Shown here piece after piece: positions 26,553 through 36,130 of a DNA stretch of 55,743 nucleotides (position 1 is its first letter; each line of letters opens with the position of its first letter). The position numbers and the translations under genes are program-made. The notes beneath the pieces were generated by a model, which was not told the DNA's origin, searched no databases, and saw only the letters and a program-made list of their open reading frames with translations. This stretch comes from Deltaproteobacteria bacterium. Its GTDB lineage: Bacteria > Desulfobacterota > DSM-4660 > Desulfatiglandales > HGW-15. The stretch covers positions 1 to 55,743 of the forward strand of contig JAFGFY010000069.1 in NCBI GenBank assembly GCA_016930795.1, in the 5' to 3' direction.

Positions 26553-27983
26553 TTACCCCTCTCTTACCGTTGTCTCCATTTCAAGCTGATATTTCTCTAT
26601 CTTGGAGTGAAGGGTCGGTCTGGAGAGACCGAGGAGCTTAGCCGCCTGGGAGCGATTGCCACGCGTGAGGTTCAGTGCTTCACTGATAAGAATACTGGCA
26701 AACCTGTTCATGGATGAATCAAAAATGTGTTCTTCCACGGGATCACTCAGAACTTCACGTACCCAGCCTCGGATCGGTTGATCTTCCGTTTGACTCATAA
26801 TCCTTTTCCCGGAATCCCCAATACTGATGGCCTGAGCAATATCTTCGGGGTGGATGGGGGCGCCACGATTGAATATTAAGACTTTATGAATAGTATTGGA
26901 AAGCTCGCGAACATTGCCCGGCCATTCATAGTAACTGAGGGTTTCTTTTGCTTCCTCTAGAAGTCCCGGGGGATCAATGCCCAGTGCCGCTGCGTAATGC
27001 GATATATAGTAATCTGTTAGAAGAAGGATGTCGTCTTTCCGTTCACGAAGCGGGGGAAGCCAAATTGTCACGACTTTAAGGCGATAATAAAGGTCTTCGC
27101 GGAAAAGGCCTTCAGAAATGGCCTCTTCCAGATCCCGATTTGTGGAGGCGATGATCCTCACATCAACGGGAAAGGTCTCTCGGCCACCGAGACGCTCAAC
27201 TTTTCTTTCTTGAAGCAGTCTCAATATCTTCCCCTGAATACTGAAGGGCATGTCACCAATCTCATCTAGGAGAACCGTTCCGCTATTAGCCTGCTCGATT
27301 TTCCCCACACGGCGATGAGCCGCCCCGGTGAAGGCCCCTTTCTCATATCCGAACAATTCACTCTCCAGCAGTGTATCAGGGATCGCCACACAGTTTATCA
27401 CGTGAAAAGGCTTGTCGGATCGAAGGCTATGCTGATAGATGGCTCGAGCGACCAGTTCCTTGCCTGTGCCGGACTCCCCTCGAATAAGGACAGTCGCCTC
27501 TGTTGAGGATACCCTCCCGATGGCCTTGTAGACATCCTGCATGCAGGTACTTCTACCGATGATGGCTTCCCCCGATGTCTCTTCGGGAACGGCATTCATA
27601 TTCACCGGCGAGCGCATGAAACGACCCGCTTCCAGCGCTTGAGCGATCACGCTGAGCATATCCGGAATGTCAAAGGGTTTGAGGATATAATCAAAGGCCC
27701 CCATCTTCGTGGCCTCTATGGCGGTCTCTGTGGTCCCGTAGGCAGTCATGATGATCACAGGAAGCTTGGGCTCGACTTTATGGATGGCCTCGAAGGTTTC
27801 GAAGCCATTCATTCCTGGAAGCCGCATATCCAGAATGACCAGGTCCGGAACTTCCGCCTGGACCATTGAGAGGCCCGCTTCACCGCTGGACGCGCTTTTT
27901 ACTGAATACTCTTCCTCTTTAAGAAGCTTCTCAAAGCTCCTACGCAATTGATCATCGTCATCAATAATCAGGATGTTGTTCAC
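26553..27983 (-). CDS. NtrC-family sigma-54-dependent response regulator
   Basis: 476 residues. Receiver 1-120 (IDDDDQ, VILDMRLPGMNG, MTAYG, YILKPFDI), AAA+ 140-375 with Walker A GESGTGKE, the sigma-54-contact loop GAFTGA, Walker B VLLDEIGD and an arginine-finger region, then a Fis-type HTH at the end (GNRSQAAKLLGLSRPTLHSK). Its start overlaps the end of the kinase gene by 23 bp, marking them as a pair. It is the best candidate to bind the TTTACA-gaN-TGTAAA dyads, one of which lies 25 bp past its own stop codon. Confidence 0.93.
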   Translation of the reverse strand: MNNILIIDDDDQLRRSFEKLLKEEEYSVKSASSGEAGLSMVQAEVPDLVILDMRLPGMNGFETFEAIHKVEPKLPVIIMTAYGTTETAIEATKMGAFDYILKPFDIPDMLSVIAQALEAGRFMRSPVNMNAVPEETSGEAIIGRSTCMQDVYKAIGRVSSTEATVLIRGESGTGKELVARAIYQHSLRSDKPFHVINCVAIPDTLLESELFGYEKGAFTGAAHRRVGKIEQANSGTVLLDEIGDMPFSIQGKILRLLQERKVERLGGRETFPVDVRIIASTNRDLEEAISEGLFREDLYYRLKVVTIWLPPLRERKDDILLLTDYYISHYAAALGIDPPGLLEEAKETLSYYEWPGNVRELSNTIHKVLIFNRGAPIHPEDIAQAISIGDSGKRIMSQTEDQPIRGWVREVLSDPVEEHIFDSSMNRFASILISEALNLTRGNRSQAAKLLGLSRPTLHSKIEKYQLEMETTVREG

Positions 27984-29460
27984 GCTCTGACTCCGTCATG
28001 GGGAGGGTCATCACAAAAGTCACTCCCTCGCCTTTATTTGAGATGAAATCCAGCCACCCGCCATGATTCGCCACAATCCTAGCGGCGATATTCAGGCCGA
28101 GGCCCGTTCCCTCGTCTTTTGTTGTGAAAAACGGCTGAAAAATCTGGTCCCTTATCGAATCCGGGATCCCTGACCCGCTATCAGCAACTCGCACCACCGC
28201 CACACGGCCTAACGGCTCGACAAAACGCTCTTCTTCTTGAATCCGAATACACCCGCCTCCTTCCATCGCCTCGCAGGCATTAATGATCAGATTAACAAGA
28301 ACCTCTTTCAGTTGCTCAGGGTCGGCCTGAATCTCCGGAAGAAAGCGCTCCCGGTGGAGGTCTATGTCTACATCATACGATTTAAGCCGATGCTCCAGTA
28401 ACTGAAGGACCATATCCACCACTTCTGAAGGACTCACCTTCTGCATTTTAAGCTTTGGCGGACGAGCGAACTCGATAAAATTTTGGATGATGGTGTCAAT
28501 ACGACCAATCTCCTCTGAGATCACCGTGAAGTCTTCTTTCTGAACAGGGGTAAGTTTCAGGCTTCGTCCCAGGGAAAAGAGCCTCATCTTGACCGAGGTC
28601 AGGGGGTTGCGAACACTGTGGGCGACCCCTGCGGCCAGTTTACCGACCATAGCCAACCTCTCGGTCTGCAAGAGGTGCTCGCGGCTTTTTTCAAGTTCAG
28701 AATGGGTGTGATCCATATCTTCGATCAGCCCGCGAACACTGCGATCAAGGGCCTCGACCTCATCACCGGATCGATCCATCCCTCCTTTGCGATCCGCATC
28801 CAAAGCCAATCTGCGAACCGGTCCCAAGATCTGGTTGACCAACACGAAGACCAAGAGCAAGCCAAGCAGGATAACTGCCGGCATCGCTGTGGCCGCAATG
28901 ATCCTGAGGTTTTTGGCCTGGACGCTGCTCCTGTCTCTGGCCTCCGTAATCCTGTACCTGTGGATGTCTTTGTATACCTCACACAGATCCAGTGTCTCGG
29001 AGAAGTCCGTGCGCACTCGAACATGAAGCAGGGCTCCCTCTTCCCTTTGATCGGTTTTGTAATAGGCGATCACGTCGTCTTTTCCCGTGATATACCGAAG
29101 GTAGGCCGTCTCGATCCGGTCGATGGCTCGTTTTTCTTCCTCATTCTCGGCCAGCAGCCGCACTTCATGGAGCCTTTCACTAAAGATCTGCCGATAGACC
29201 CCCAGCTGCGTGAGCCAGTCCGGATCATTGTCCATTAAATAGTAGGAAACCAATCCCTTCTGGTTGACGAGGGCCGTCTCAAGGGCCTCGGCTGCCTGGT
29301 AGGCGGCCACATTCTTGTTAATGATACCGTTCAAGAGGCTTTCCATTCGGTAGGTATACCATACCGTAACCAAGGCACCCATCAAGGCGATAAAGACCAG
29401 GACGGTCAAAATTAAGTATATCTGATTGCGCAGGCTGATTTTTTTAACAATCTCCATCAC
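27961..29460 (-). CDS. Sensor histidine kinase with four-helix-bundle sensor
   Basis: 499 residues. TM1 at about 13-34, a helical periplasmic domain (35-185) of four-helix-bundle type, TM2 at about 188-212, a HAMP-like linker, and HisKA with GVAHSVRNPLTSVK (Ser in place of the more usual Glu after the His). HATPase_c has NLIINACEA, DSGSGIP and GTGLGLN. GTG at 29460 or ATG at 29457 starts it, with AAAGG just upstream. It is unlike the five dCache kinases and pairs with the overlapping NtrC-type regulator. Confidence 0.9.
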   Translation of the reverse strand: MMEIVKKISLRNQIYLILTVLVFIALMGALVTVWYTYRMESLLNGIINKNVAAYQAAEALETALVNQKGLVSYYLMDNDPDWLTQLGVYRQIFSERLHEVRLLAENEEEKRAIDRIETAYLRYITGKDDVIAYYKTDQREEGALLHVRVRTDFSETLDLCEVYKDIHRYRITEARDRSSVQAKNLRIIAATAMPAVILLGLLLVFVLVNQILGPVRRLALDADRKGGMDRSGDEVEALDRSVRGLIEDMDHTHSELEKSREHLLQTERLAMVGKLAAGVAHSVRNPLTSVKMRLFSLGRSLKLTPVQKEDFTVISEEIGRIDTIIQNFIEFARPPKLKMQKVSPSEVVDMVLQLLEHRLKSYDVDIDLHRERFLPEIQADPEQLKEVLVNLIINACEAMEGGGCIRIQEEERFVEPLGRVAVVRVADSGSGIPDSIRDQIFQPFFTTKDEGTGLGLNIAARIVANHGGWLDFISNKGEGVTFVMTLPMTESEREQHPDY

Positions 29461-29584
29461 CCTTTGCCCTCGTTGGTTCTCCTTTTCATATCCGCTCAGG
29501 CTAATGTTAGCTCAAGGCCCTTTGTGTTACTAGGCCGACGACTAAGCACCCCATTATTTAATGAATTAGGAATTTTCGACTGCC

Positions 29585-29604
29585 CCTGTTCCGGCGAGAA
29601 CAGG
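29585..29604. terminator. Hairpin after the cytidylate-kinase-like gene
   Basis: CCTGTTC and GAACAGG pair around CGGCGA, 16 bp downstream of the minus-strand stop at 29620. A T-rich stretch is not obvious on the minus strand. It separates the 38.8-29.6 kb unit from the kinase/NtrC pair. Confidence 0.45.
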
Positions 29605-29619
29605 CCGGCCGAAGTGAAC

Positions 29620-30450
29620 CTAATCCGATACTCCGCTTCCGCCTGACATCCAAGACGGAAGACCTCTGATATCTATCTTTGTCTCTTTGACACCCGTAAT
29701 GGTCTTCGAGATTTCATCTATTTCTTGAGCCAGTATTTCTTCCTTTCCTCTAGGTGCTTCACCCTTCACGAAGACCCTTCCACTCTTTGCAGATACTCGA
29801 AGATCCCGCTTGACATCTACTAAAGCCGCTTTTATTTGAGCGGCAAGCGCTAAATCATCAACGTTTTGTTGAGACTCAGGTGTGGCCTGAAACTGCTCCA
29901 AACTTGAGGCTTGACAAATCATGTCCACCGCGTTTTTCACAGAGAATTTCTGAATGTGGATGACCAGATCATAGAGGCTCGAATCCCGTGTGTCAATTCC
30001 ATACAGGGATTTGCTCCATTTGACCCTCTCGTCATCGTCCTTTTTTAGAATTCGTAAAGCTTCCGCTCTTGATATGTCTTCACGCTCCATTTCTAACCGA
30101 ACACGCTCTTCTATGTCGGCAATAATCCTCACCTTTAGAACGTGGGATATGCCTTTAACAAAAAAATGACCGGCCAGTCCATGATAGACGATATTATCTC
30201 TTTTGACATGCTTCAGCATCTCCGCTTCAATGAAGGTCACATATTTCTCTTTGCTGTGGGAGACATATTTGAAAAAGGACGGCGCGTCATGAATGGCTCT
30301 CGTCAGTTTCACCTCCGGGACATTGAATTCTTCCGAGGCTGAAAGAAGGATATCGCGTCCAACGCATTCATACCCAAGCTCTTGGGCGACCTTCTCGGCG
30401 ATCTCCTTGCCTTTGCTATATGAACCTCGACTAATCGTAATAATAGCCAT
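29620..30450 (-). CDS. Cytidylate-kinase-like protein with C-terminal BON-like domain
   Basis: 276 residues. The N-terminal 190 residues resemble the cytidylate-kinase-like family: it opens AIITISRGSYSKGKEIAEKVA, where the P-loop is the divergent SRGSYSKGKE, continues with GRDIL, and has an Arg/Asp-rich lid (REDISRAEALRILKKDDDERVKW). Residues 205-265 look like a BON/hyperosmotic-type fold (AAQIKAALVDVKRDLRVSAKSGRVFVKGE). The combination is unusual for a cytoplasmic kinase. It lies 21 bp after the PEP-synthase-like gene and is probably co-transcribed. The substrate is unknown; a phosphotransfer role alongside that enzyme is inference. Confidence 0.72.
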   Translation of the reverse strand: MAIITISRGSYSKGKEIAEKVAQELGYECVGRDILLSASEEFNVPEVKLTRAIHDAPSFFKYVSHSKEKYVTFIEAEMLKHVKRDNIVYHGLAGHFFVKGISHVLKVRIIADIEERVRLEMEREDISRAEALRILKKDDDERVKWSKSLYGIDTRDSSLYDLVIHIQKFSVKNAVDMICQASSLEQFQATPESQQNVDDLALAAQIKAALVDVKRDLRVSAKSGRVFVKGEAPRGKEEILAQEIDEISKTITGVKETKIDIRGLPSWMSGGSGVSD

Positions 30451-30471
30451 AAATGACCTCCTTGCTTTGAC

Positions 30472-33075
30472 CTATTGAACGCTTAATATTTCATCAATAC
30501 TTTCATTTATTTTCGATCTGTAATAGCGTACCTTTTGATCATTGCCCATAATCACATCCAGTTGTCTCGTATGGATGATAAGGTAGCCTAGAATTCTGAG
30601 GGATTTCTCCATATTCTCCTTTGGCTGATCTTCCAGACCGGCCATCAGAAAATCGTCTTTCACCTCTACTCCGAAACCATACCCTTCCAAGATCTCCATA
30701 AGAAAAAGGACTCTCTTATTCCGTCTTTGATCATCAGCAGCCCCGCCTTTGAACTGAAAACGAATATAGTTTTCTGTCACTCTCTCACTGACAAGGGTCT
30801 CAATAATGGAGAGATGAAAGCCAAATCTTGAATTTAGGCTGCAGTAGTTTTTTGAGATCATGAAATAATTGCGATCCGCATATCTCGACCTCATCCCGGG
30901 AACCAGCGCCGTATTCCTCGTCGCCTCAAACATAACGGACATCAGCCCTTTTCCGTCAACCGGTGGCGGCCCCTCCCAGGGAAAGGCGGTGATTCCCTTC
31001 CATAATGCCAACATGGGAATGGAGACAATGTTTTCCAGTCGAACGTATTTGCCTTCTACCTCTTCTCTAAAGCCGTCATCCAGATTCAGAATCCACCAGT
31101 TCATGGGAATATTCACAAAAAGCTGCTTGCCGGATCTTTCTGGAAATTGATGATCTTTACCGAAACGAAACATCTCATGCACCGATTTTTCGTGGCAGAA
31201 GCGGGTGATATCGTGAAAGGTCTCGCAGTTCCCAGGCCTAAATGAGGTTTTATCCGGGTCAAGAAGAGTTAACGGTACAATATGCCGGGCCGCTCCTTTC
31301 AGGGCTTCATAAACGGGGCTGCCGAGCATCAGGTTTTTTGGTCTTACAGTTTTTTCAAGGAAGCCTTCAACGCGCCCATCAAAGATCCTTCCGCCATCGG
31401 CATCCACTGTGATGATCCGGCCATTCTGCAACCGCTCCATGGCTTTTTGAACCCCAAAAAGGGCCGGTACGGAAAACTCTCGTGCCACATTGGCCAAGTG
31501 ACCGGCGATGCTCCCTTGCTCCGTAACCACTGCAGACGCCTTATTCAGCAGGGTCGCCCACCGCGGCAGGGCCTGTGCGGCGACCAGGACAGCGCCATCC
31601 GGAAATTTCATGACGTCCATATCTTTTTTCAATACAAAGACCGGTCCTGATCCGAGCCCGGGACTTGCGAGGGTCCCCCCTTTGATCAGTACTGATTCCC
31701 CTTCCCACACATTCATTAAATCGGGAAAGTCTCCGGCCGAGGCCTGCACAAGGGGCCGGCATTGGAGAATAACAAAAGATCCATCACCATCAAGGGCCCA
31801 TTCAATGTCCTGTGGACAACCGTAGTGAGTCTCCAGCCTTCGAGCCATGTCGGCAAGCTCCAAGGCCTGCTCATCACTCAAAGATTCTTTAGCACCGTCC
31901 TCACCCGATAGATCCATTCTGCAGACCCCTTCATCCGGATAACACACGAATTTTCGTTCCTTGAAGGCAATCTCCTTGTGCTTGATCTCCATGGGCTCGG
32001 CCCCGGAAATCCAGATGAGGTCTGGTGTGGTGTTCCCGTCCACAACCGATTTGGGAAGACCCCAAACGGAATTGATCAACAAGGCGTCGTCACGGATATT
32101 GACGGGATTTCTCGAGTAGATCACACCTCCCGAGACCGCGTCCGCCATCCGAAGACACCCAACGCACATAACCACATCCTCATCCCGAATACCCCGGTTC
32201 AAGCGATAGGACATGGCGGGAAGACTGAATTTGCTCGCGACCACTTCTTTATAGGCCTGAAGGATATTTTCCTTACTCACGTTGAGCTCTGAACGATATT
32301 GGCCGGCAAAAGAGATGCCTGCTGCGTCTTCCCCCAGGGCACTGCTTCTCATGGCCACAGTGATCCCTCGACCTTCCCGCTCTTCCAGCAACCCGTACTG
32401 CTCCTGAATCGCTTCTTCAAGATCACGGGGAATGGATGATCCAATGATCAGTTGCTGAAGTGATGCGCTGAGGCCGAATAGCTCGTCAAGGGCTTGGATA
32501 TCCGTTGTCTGGATCCTGCGGTCGATCTCCGGCTGCAGATCATTGTATGACATGAAGCGCTGGTATCCACAGGCAGTGATGACAAATCCGTCGGAAATCT
32601 TCAAATGAATTCGGTTCTTAATCTCCGCGAGGTTAGCAATCTTTCCGCCCACCAGGTCCGCCATCGTCCTCTCCACTTGGTCGAGGATAAGGACCAGGGG
32701 GCCTTCCCGCAACCGCCCTCTATCCTTTACAAATGGATTTATTTTTTTCCGGATTTCCTTGAACCTGTTGTAAAGCGCTTCATAGTTTCCTGGGGAGAGT
32801 TCATTAAGATGTCTAATCATCTGCCACACGCTCGCGGAGACGCTGGTGCATCTTGATGAGACGAAATTCATTCCGAACGGTCGAGTCCCTTTCAAGGCTT
32901 CTTCCATGTCCGCCATGATCTCCAAGGCCCTGTTATTGGCATTGAGAAGAAGCTTGAACGCGTAATATCGGGCCTTGAACTCGGTTCGAAGACCCTCGGT
33001 GTCAAGCCTCTCGACATCCGGATTCCTGGAAAGCAACCGCCTAATCATATGTCCTAATGACTCCATGGTGATCAC
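30472..33075 (-). CDS. PEP-synthase/PPDK-like ATP-grasp phosphotransferase lacking the PEP-binding barrel
   Basis: 867 residues. Helical N-terminal region (1-130), an ATP-grasp pyruvate/PPDK domain (about 140-435: VGGKIANLAEI, AMRSSALGEDAAGISFAGQY, QDIEWALDGDGSFVILQCRP), then the swivelling phosphohistidine domain (about 480-570) with the catalytic His in TEQGSIAGHLANVAREF. The last 270 residues are not the PEP/pyruvate TIM barrel and match nothing I recognise. The layout parallels enzymes that use ATP and a phospho-His to phosphorylate a different acceptor, such as rifampin phosphotransferase. The true acceptor is unknown. It follows a two-helix membrane protein and a TauE/SafE permease. Confidence 0.82.
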   Translation of the reverse strand: MITMESLGHMIRRLLSRNPDVERLDTEGLRTEFKARYYAFKLLLNANNRALEIMADMEEALKGTRPFGMNFVSSRCTSVSASVWQMIRHLNELSPGNYEALYNRFKEIRKKINPFVKDRGRLREGPLVLILDQVERTMADLVGGKIANLAEIKNRIHLKISDGFVITACGYQRFMSYNDLQPEIDRRIQTTDIQALDELFGLSASLQQLIIGSSIPRDLEEAIQEQYGLLEEREGRGITVAMRSSALGEDAAGISFAGQYRSELNVSKENILQAYKEVVASKFSLPAMSYRLNRGIRDEDVVMCVGCLRMADAVSGGVIYSRNPVNIRDDALLINSVWGLPKSVVDGNTTPDLIWISGAEPMEIKHKEIAFKERKFVCYPDEGVCRMDLSGEDGAKESLSDEQALELADMARRLETHYGCPQDIEWALDGDGSFVILQCRPLVQASAGDFPDLMNVWEGESVLIKGGTLASPGLGSGPVFVLKKDMDVMKFPDGAVLVAAQALPRWATLLNKASAVVTEQGSIAGHLANVAREFSVPALFGVQKAMERLQNGRIITVDADGGRIFDGRVEGFLEKTVRPKNLMLGSPVYEALKGAARHIVPLTLLDPDKTSFRPGNCETFHDITRFCHEKSVHEMFRFGKDHQFPERSGKQLFVNIPMNWWILNLDDGFREEVEGKYVRLENIVSIPMLALWKGITAFPWEGPPPVDGKGLMSVMFEATRNTALVPGMRSRYADRNYFMISKNYCSLNSRFGFHLSIIETLVSERVTENYIRFQFKGGAADDQRRNKRVLFLMEILEGYGFGVEVKDDFLMAGLEDQPKENMEKSLRILGYLIIHTRQLDVIMGNDQKVRYYRSKINESIDEILSVQ

Positions 33076-33132
33076 AGTAAACGAAAAAAGGTTAAAGGCA
33101 AAGGAAGAGGAAAGCCAAAACTTCCGGATGGC

Positions 33133-33822
33133 TCAGTGTTCCAACTGCATTCCCCACCCCTCGAACATATACATGTAGGCAAACCCGTACCAGAGGGTGT
33201 ATATCACGTAAAAAACCAACGAAAAGATCACAATCCAGATTTTATCCATAATCCTTTGAGGCTCAATCCCAAAGTAGTTGTAGGAGCACTCAACCGCCTT
33301 ATCTTTTACTTCCGTGACGATTTTGGCCTCTTTAAATTTTTTCTGCTTCTTGAGATCCTTGTCCATCTCCCTGAAGGTCAACCACCAGTGGTATAGGGCC
33401 AGTCTCGCGTCATATCCGTATTTCTTTGAAATTTGATCACCGTCGTTTCGATACATGGCCTCGGCATCCTCCAGACAATTCTCCAGAATTTTTCCCAAAT
33501 CACCCGATACTCTGAGGATGTTACCCGACAGAGAGGTCTCTGCGCCTCCTTTTTCAAATAGGCGTGCGCAGTGCTCTGTAGTTTGATGATCCTGCATGAT
33601 GAGCGTCAAGCTGACCATATCACCAAGATAGCCTTTGGTTTCTTCCGTCACCTTGGGGATGTAATAGGCAGAAGCCTTGGATATGGAGTTATAGAGATGA
33701 TCCATGTAATTCAGTCCGTTCTTCCCTTCAAAAACAGGCAGAAAAAAGATGATCAGTAGGACAACAAATCCGATCATCATGGCAAAGCCTCTGAAAAATA
33801 TTCCTTTTCGGGAAATCATCAT
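33133..33822 (-). CDS. Two-helix membrane protein of unknown function
   Basis: 229 residues. One helix near each end (about 10-32 and 195-220) flanks a soluble middle of about 160 residues rich in charged residues and containing three Cys (EHCARLF, ENCLEDA, VECSYNY). No domain recognised. Its start overlaps the permease stop by 4 bp (ATGA), so the two are translationally coupled. It probably forms part of the same membrane complex as the permease; inference. With both ends inside, the middle domain would be periplasmic. Confidence 0.7.
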   Translation of the reverse strand: MMISRKGIFFRGFAMMIGFVVLLIIFFLPVFEGKNGLNYMDHLYNSISKASAYYIPKVTEETKGYLGDMVSLTLIMQDHQTTEHCARLFEKGGAETSLSGNILRVSGDLGKILENCLEDAEAMYRNDGDQISKKYGYDARLALYHWWLTFREMDKDLKKQKKFKEAKIVTEVKDKAVECSYNYFGIEPQRIMDKIWIVIFSLVFYVIYTLWYGFAYMYMFEGWGMQLEH

Positions 33823-35132
33823 AGCACCTCCCCTCCCTTCAGCGTCGATATGTTTTTAAAGAATGTCCCGATCACCCAGACGCCGAAGACTGCGATCACA
33901 ATAAAAAAAGCATAGACGCCGATCTTGTCCAGAACAGAACCGAACGACTTGGAGATGGGAACCACACCCACCTCACCCAGTTTACCCGGTAGGGCGAAGA
34001 TTCGGTTGACAAAGCCGGCCAAGACAGCCATAGCATAGAACCCGCGAATGGTTATCCCCTTGACCACCTTTGTGACCAAAGAGCCTATCTGGATCCCCAC
34101 CAATGATCCGAGGAGCATCCCCATGGCCAGCGTGTAAAAAATAAAACCATAGACGGCATACTGTGTGATCGAAGCATACCCTGCAGTGAAGATAATCTGA
34201 AAGATATCGGTGCCCACTGTGGTCATGGAAGAGACCCCCAGCATGTAAACAAAAATGGGAAAAGTCAAAAACCCGCCTCCCACGCCCATAATGCCTGCGG
34301 CCAGTCCCACCAATGCACCACTCAAAACCAGGAATACCCAGGAGATGCTCCTACCGCCGGGTGTAAAATTATAATCAAACCTGATCATGGGCTGGATTTT
34401 CATGGCCTGGAGTTTTCTGGGAAGATTCCCCACATCCGTACCTTCATCTCGTCCTCCCAGAGACTCTTCGTCGTACTCGTGAAAATCGACTTCGGCCTTT
34501 ATCGCTTTTCTTGCCTTTAGGAAATCGATCAGGGCATAGATCCCCAAAAATCCAAGCATCATTGCATAGACTGTGGTGATAAAGGCATCACTCAATACAG
34601 GGTTGAGTTCATAGAGCACACGATTGATGACACCTCCAAGGGTCGCGCCGATAATGGCCCCGATCAAAAAAACCAAGGCCAAAGGGACCGAAACATTTCC
34701 AAGCTTCTTGTGCATCACGGTCCCCATAATCGCCTTGGCGAAAATATGAAAGAGATCAGTTCCGACGGCAAGAATTCCCTTGATCCCTGCACTCATCAGT
34801 GCGGGAGCAATAATGAATCCACCTCCCGCTCCGATGCAACCGGTAATCAATCCGGCGCCAAGTCCAATTAGAATAGAGACAATAAAAATACCTGATGAAA
34901 AGAATGCCGGACTGTAAGCCTTCTTTCCTCCTAGGACCTCTGGAAGAGCCGATCCGATCTCTTCGGCGAAGGCAATACCTACAAGTAAAACAGGAATCGT
35001 CATCAAACCAAGAATAATCATCCTTTTTCGATCACCCAATATTGTTCTTGAAGCATTGATTTCCCATTCGGCATGGACCTTTGCTCCGATCATCATGAAT
35101 CGCCCCCACTCCTTAAAGAATCTCATCATCAT
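33819..35132 (-). CDS. TauE/SafE family anion permease
   Basis: 437 residues with about nine helices in two homologous halves, each opening with the family pattern (GLGAGLITGCIGAGGGFIIAPAL and GLAAGIMGVGGGFLTFPIFVYMLG). A cytoplasmic loop of about 60 residues (210-265) separates them. Family members export sulfite, sulfoacetate or related organosulfur anions, or import them. There is an N-terminal extension of about 30 residues before the first helix. The neighbours are a coupled membrane protein and two receivers; substrate not predictable, though a sulfur oxyanion fits the inferred lifestyle. Confidence 0.87.
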   Translation of the reverse strand: MMMRFFKEWGRFMMIGAKVHAEWEINASRTILGDRKRMIILGLMTIPVLLVGIAFAEEIGSALPEVLGGKKAYSPAFFSSGIFIVSILIGLGAGLITGCIGAGGGFIIAPALMSAGIKGILAVGTDLFHIFAKAIMGTVMHKKLGNVSVPLALVFLIGAIIGATLGGVINRVLYELNPVLSDAFITTVYAMMLGFLGIYALIDFLKARKAIKAEVDFHEYDEESLGGRDEGTDVGNLPRKLQAMKIQPMIRFDYNFTPGGRSISWVFLVLSGALVGLAAGIMGVGGGFLTFPIFVYMLGVSSMTTVGTDIFQIIFTAGYASITQYAVYGFIFYTLAMGMLLGSLVGIQIGSLVTKVVKGITIRGFYAMAVLAGFVNRIFALPGKLGEVGVVPISKSFGSVLDKIGVYAFFIVIAVFGVWVIGTFFKNISTLKGGEVL

Positions 35133-35175
35133 TCCAACCCCCGTTCCTTATTTCAAGTAACGTTTTTCCGGTTTC

Positions 35176-35598
35176 TCATTCTCTGCCTGAGGTCATCCGC
35201 TTTATGTTATCTATCTTTTGTTCCTGTATGATCTTCTGTTGATGGGCGTCCTGAATCTTGTACAGGAGATCATCGATCTGCATGGGTTTCATAAGGTAAT
35301 CAAACGCCCCGAACTCCATTCCTTGAACGGCGACTTCCACGCTGGCATGCCCGGTAAGCATAATGACCTCGATGAGAGGGTGCCTCTTCTTTAACGCCCT
35401 CAAGGTCTCAATACCGTCCATTCCCGGCATTCGAACATCTAGGATCACTACATCTATTGGGCTCTGATCCAATGTCTGAAGCGCTTCTTCACCACCTCGT
35501 ACGCCGGTGATATCCACATTTCGCTTTTTCATTCGCTTGATTAAGGTTTCTGAAAATTCTCTTTCGTCATCGACGAGCAAAACCTTTATGTTATGCAT
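35176..35598 (-). CDS. Single-domain response regulator
   Basis: A receiver (LVDDEREF, VILDVRMPGMDG, LTGHA, YLMKPMQI) with a short basic tail and no output domain. The frame is open to 35691, but the ATG at 35598 has GGAGG 8 bp upstream and begins exactly at the receiver, so it is preferred. It is the second of two consecutive lone receivers after the kinase at 36131-37891 and lies 43 bp ahead of the TauE/SafE permease. Confidence 0.87.
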   Translation of the reverse strand: MHNIKVLLVDDEREFSETLIKRMKKRNVDITGVRGGEEALQTLDQSPIDVVILDVRMPGMDGIETLRALKKRHPLIEVIMLTGHASVEVAVQGMEFGAFDYLMKPMQIDDLLYKIQDAHQQKIIQEQKIDNIKRMTSGRE

Positions 35599-35703
35599 TC
35601 TCATCACCTCCTCCAAAGGAAACGCTTGCCCCTTCTTTATCAGGCGTGCTTCACGTTTGTAGTTCCTGTCTTCACGGTCACAAACAAACACTTTTGCGCA
35701 TTT

Positions 35704-36102
35704 TCAATCCGGCCATTTTTCGTCAAGCCTTCTCTTTTTTTCCGTGGCTTCTTGCATCCGGGAAATGAGCTGATCAATGTCACAGGGTTTAACCAGGTAA
35801 TCGAAAGCCCCCAATCTCATTCCTCTAATGGCGGAGTCCACGGTAGAATGGCCGGTGAGAATGATAACTTCCACCAACGGATAGTCTCTTTTAATCTCCT
35901 CGAGGGTTCTAAGGCCATTCATACCAGGCATTTTGATATCAAGCACAATGATCTCAATATCGGGATCTTTTTTAAGCTGGGCCAGTGCCTCTTGTCCGCT
36001 AAAGGCCGTTATGATATTGAGTTCTCTTCTCGATAGACGCTTGGTCAATGTCTTTACGAAGGGTATCTCATCGTCGACCAAGAGTATTTTCACGGGATAC
36101 AT
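35704..36102 (-). CDS. Single-domain response regulator
   Basis: 132 residues: LVDDEIPF, VLDIKMPGMNG, LTGHS and YLVKPCDI mark an intact receiver; no output domain. It lies 28 bp after the dCache kinase and before a second lone receiver, so one kinase may serve two acceptors, or the two may compete for phosphate. The upstream minus strand has AGAAGGAAAGG before the start. Confidence 0.87.
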   Translation of the reverse strand: MYPVKILLVDDEIPFVKTLTKRLSRRELNIITAFSGQEALAQLKKDPDIEIIVLDIKMPGMNGLRTLEEIKRDYPLVEVIILTGHSTVDSAIRGMRLGAFDYLVKPCDIDQLISRMQEATEKKRRLDEKWPD

Positions 36103-36130
36103 GCACCTTTCCTTCTAGAAGCTCCTGCCC

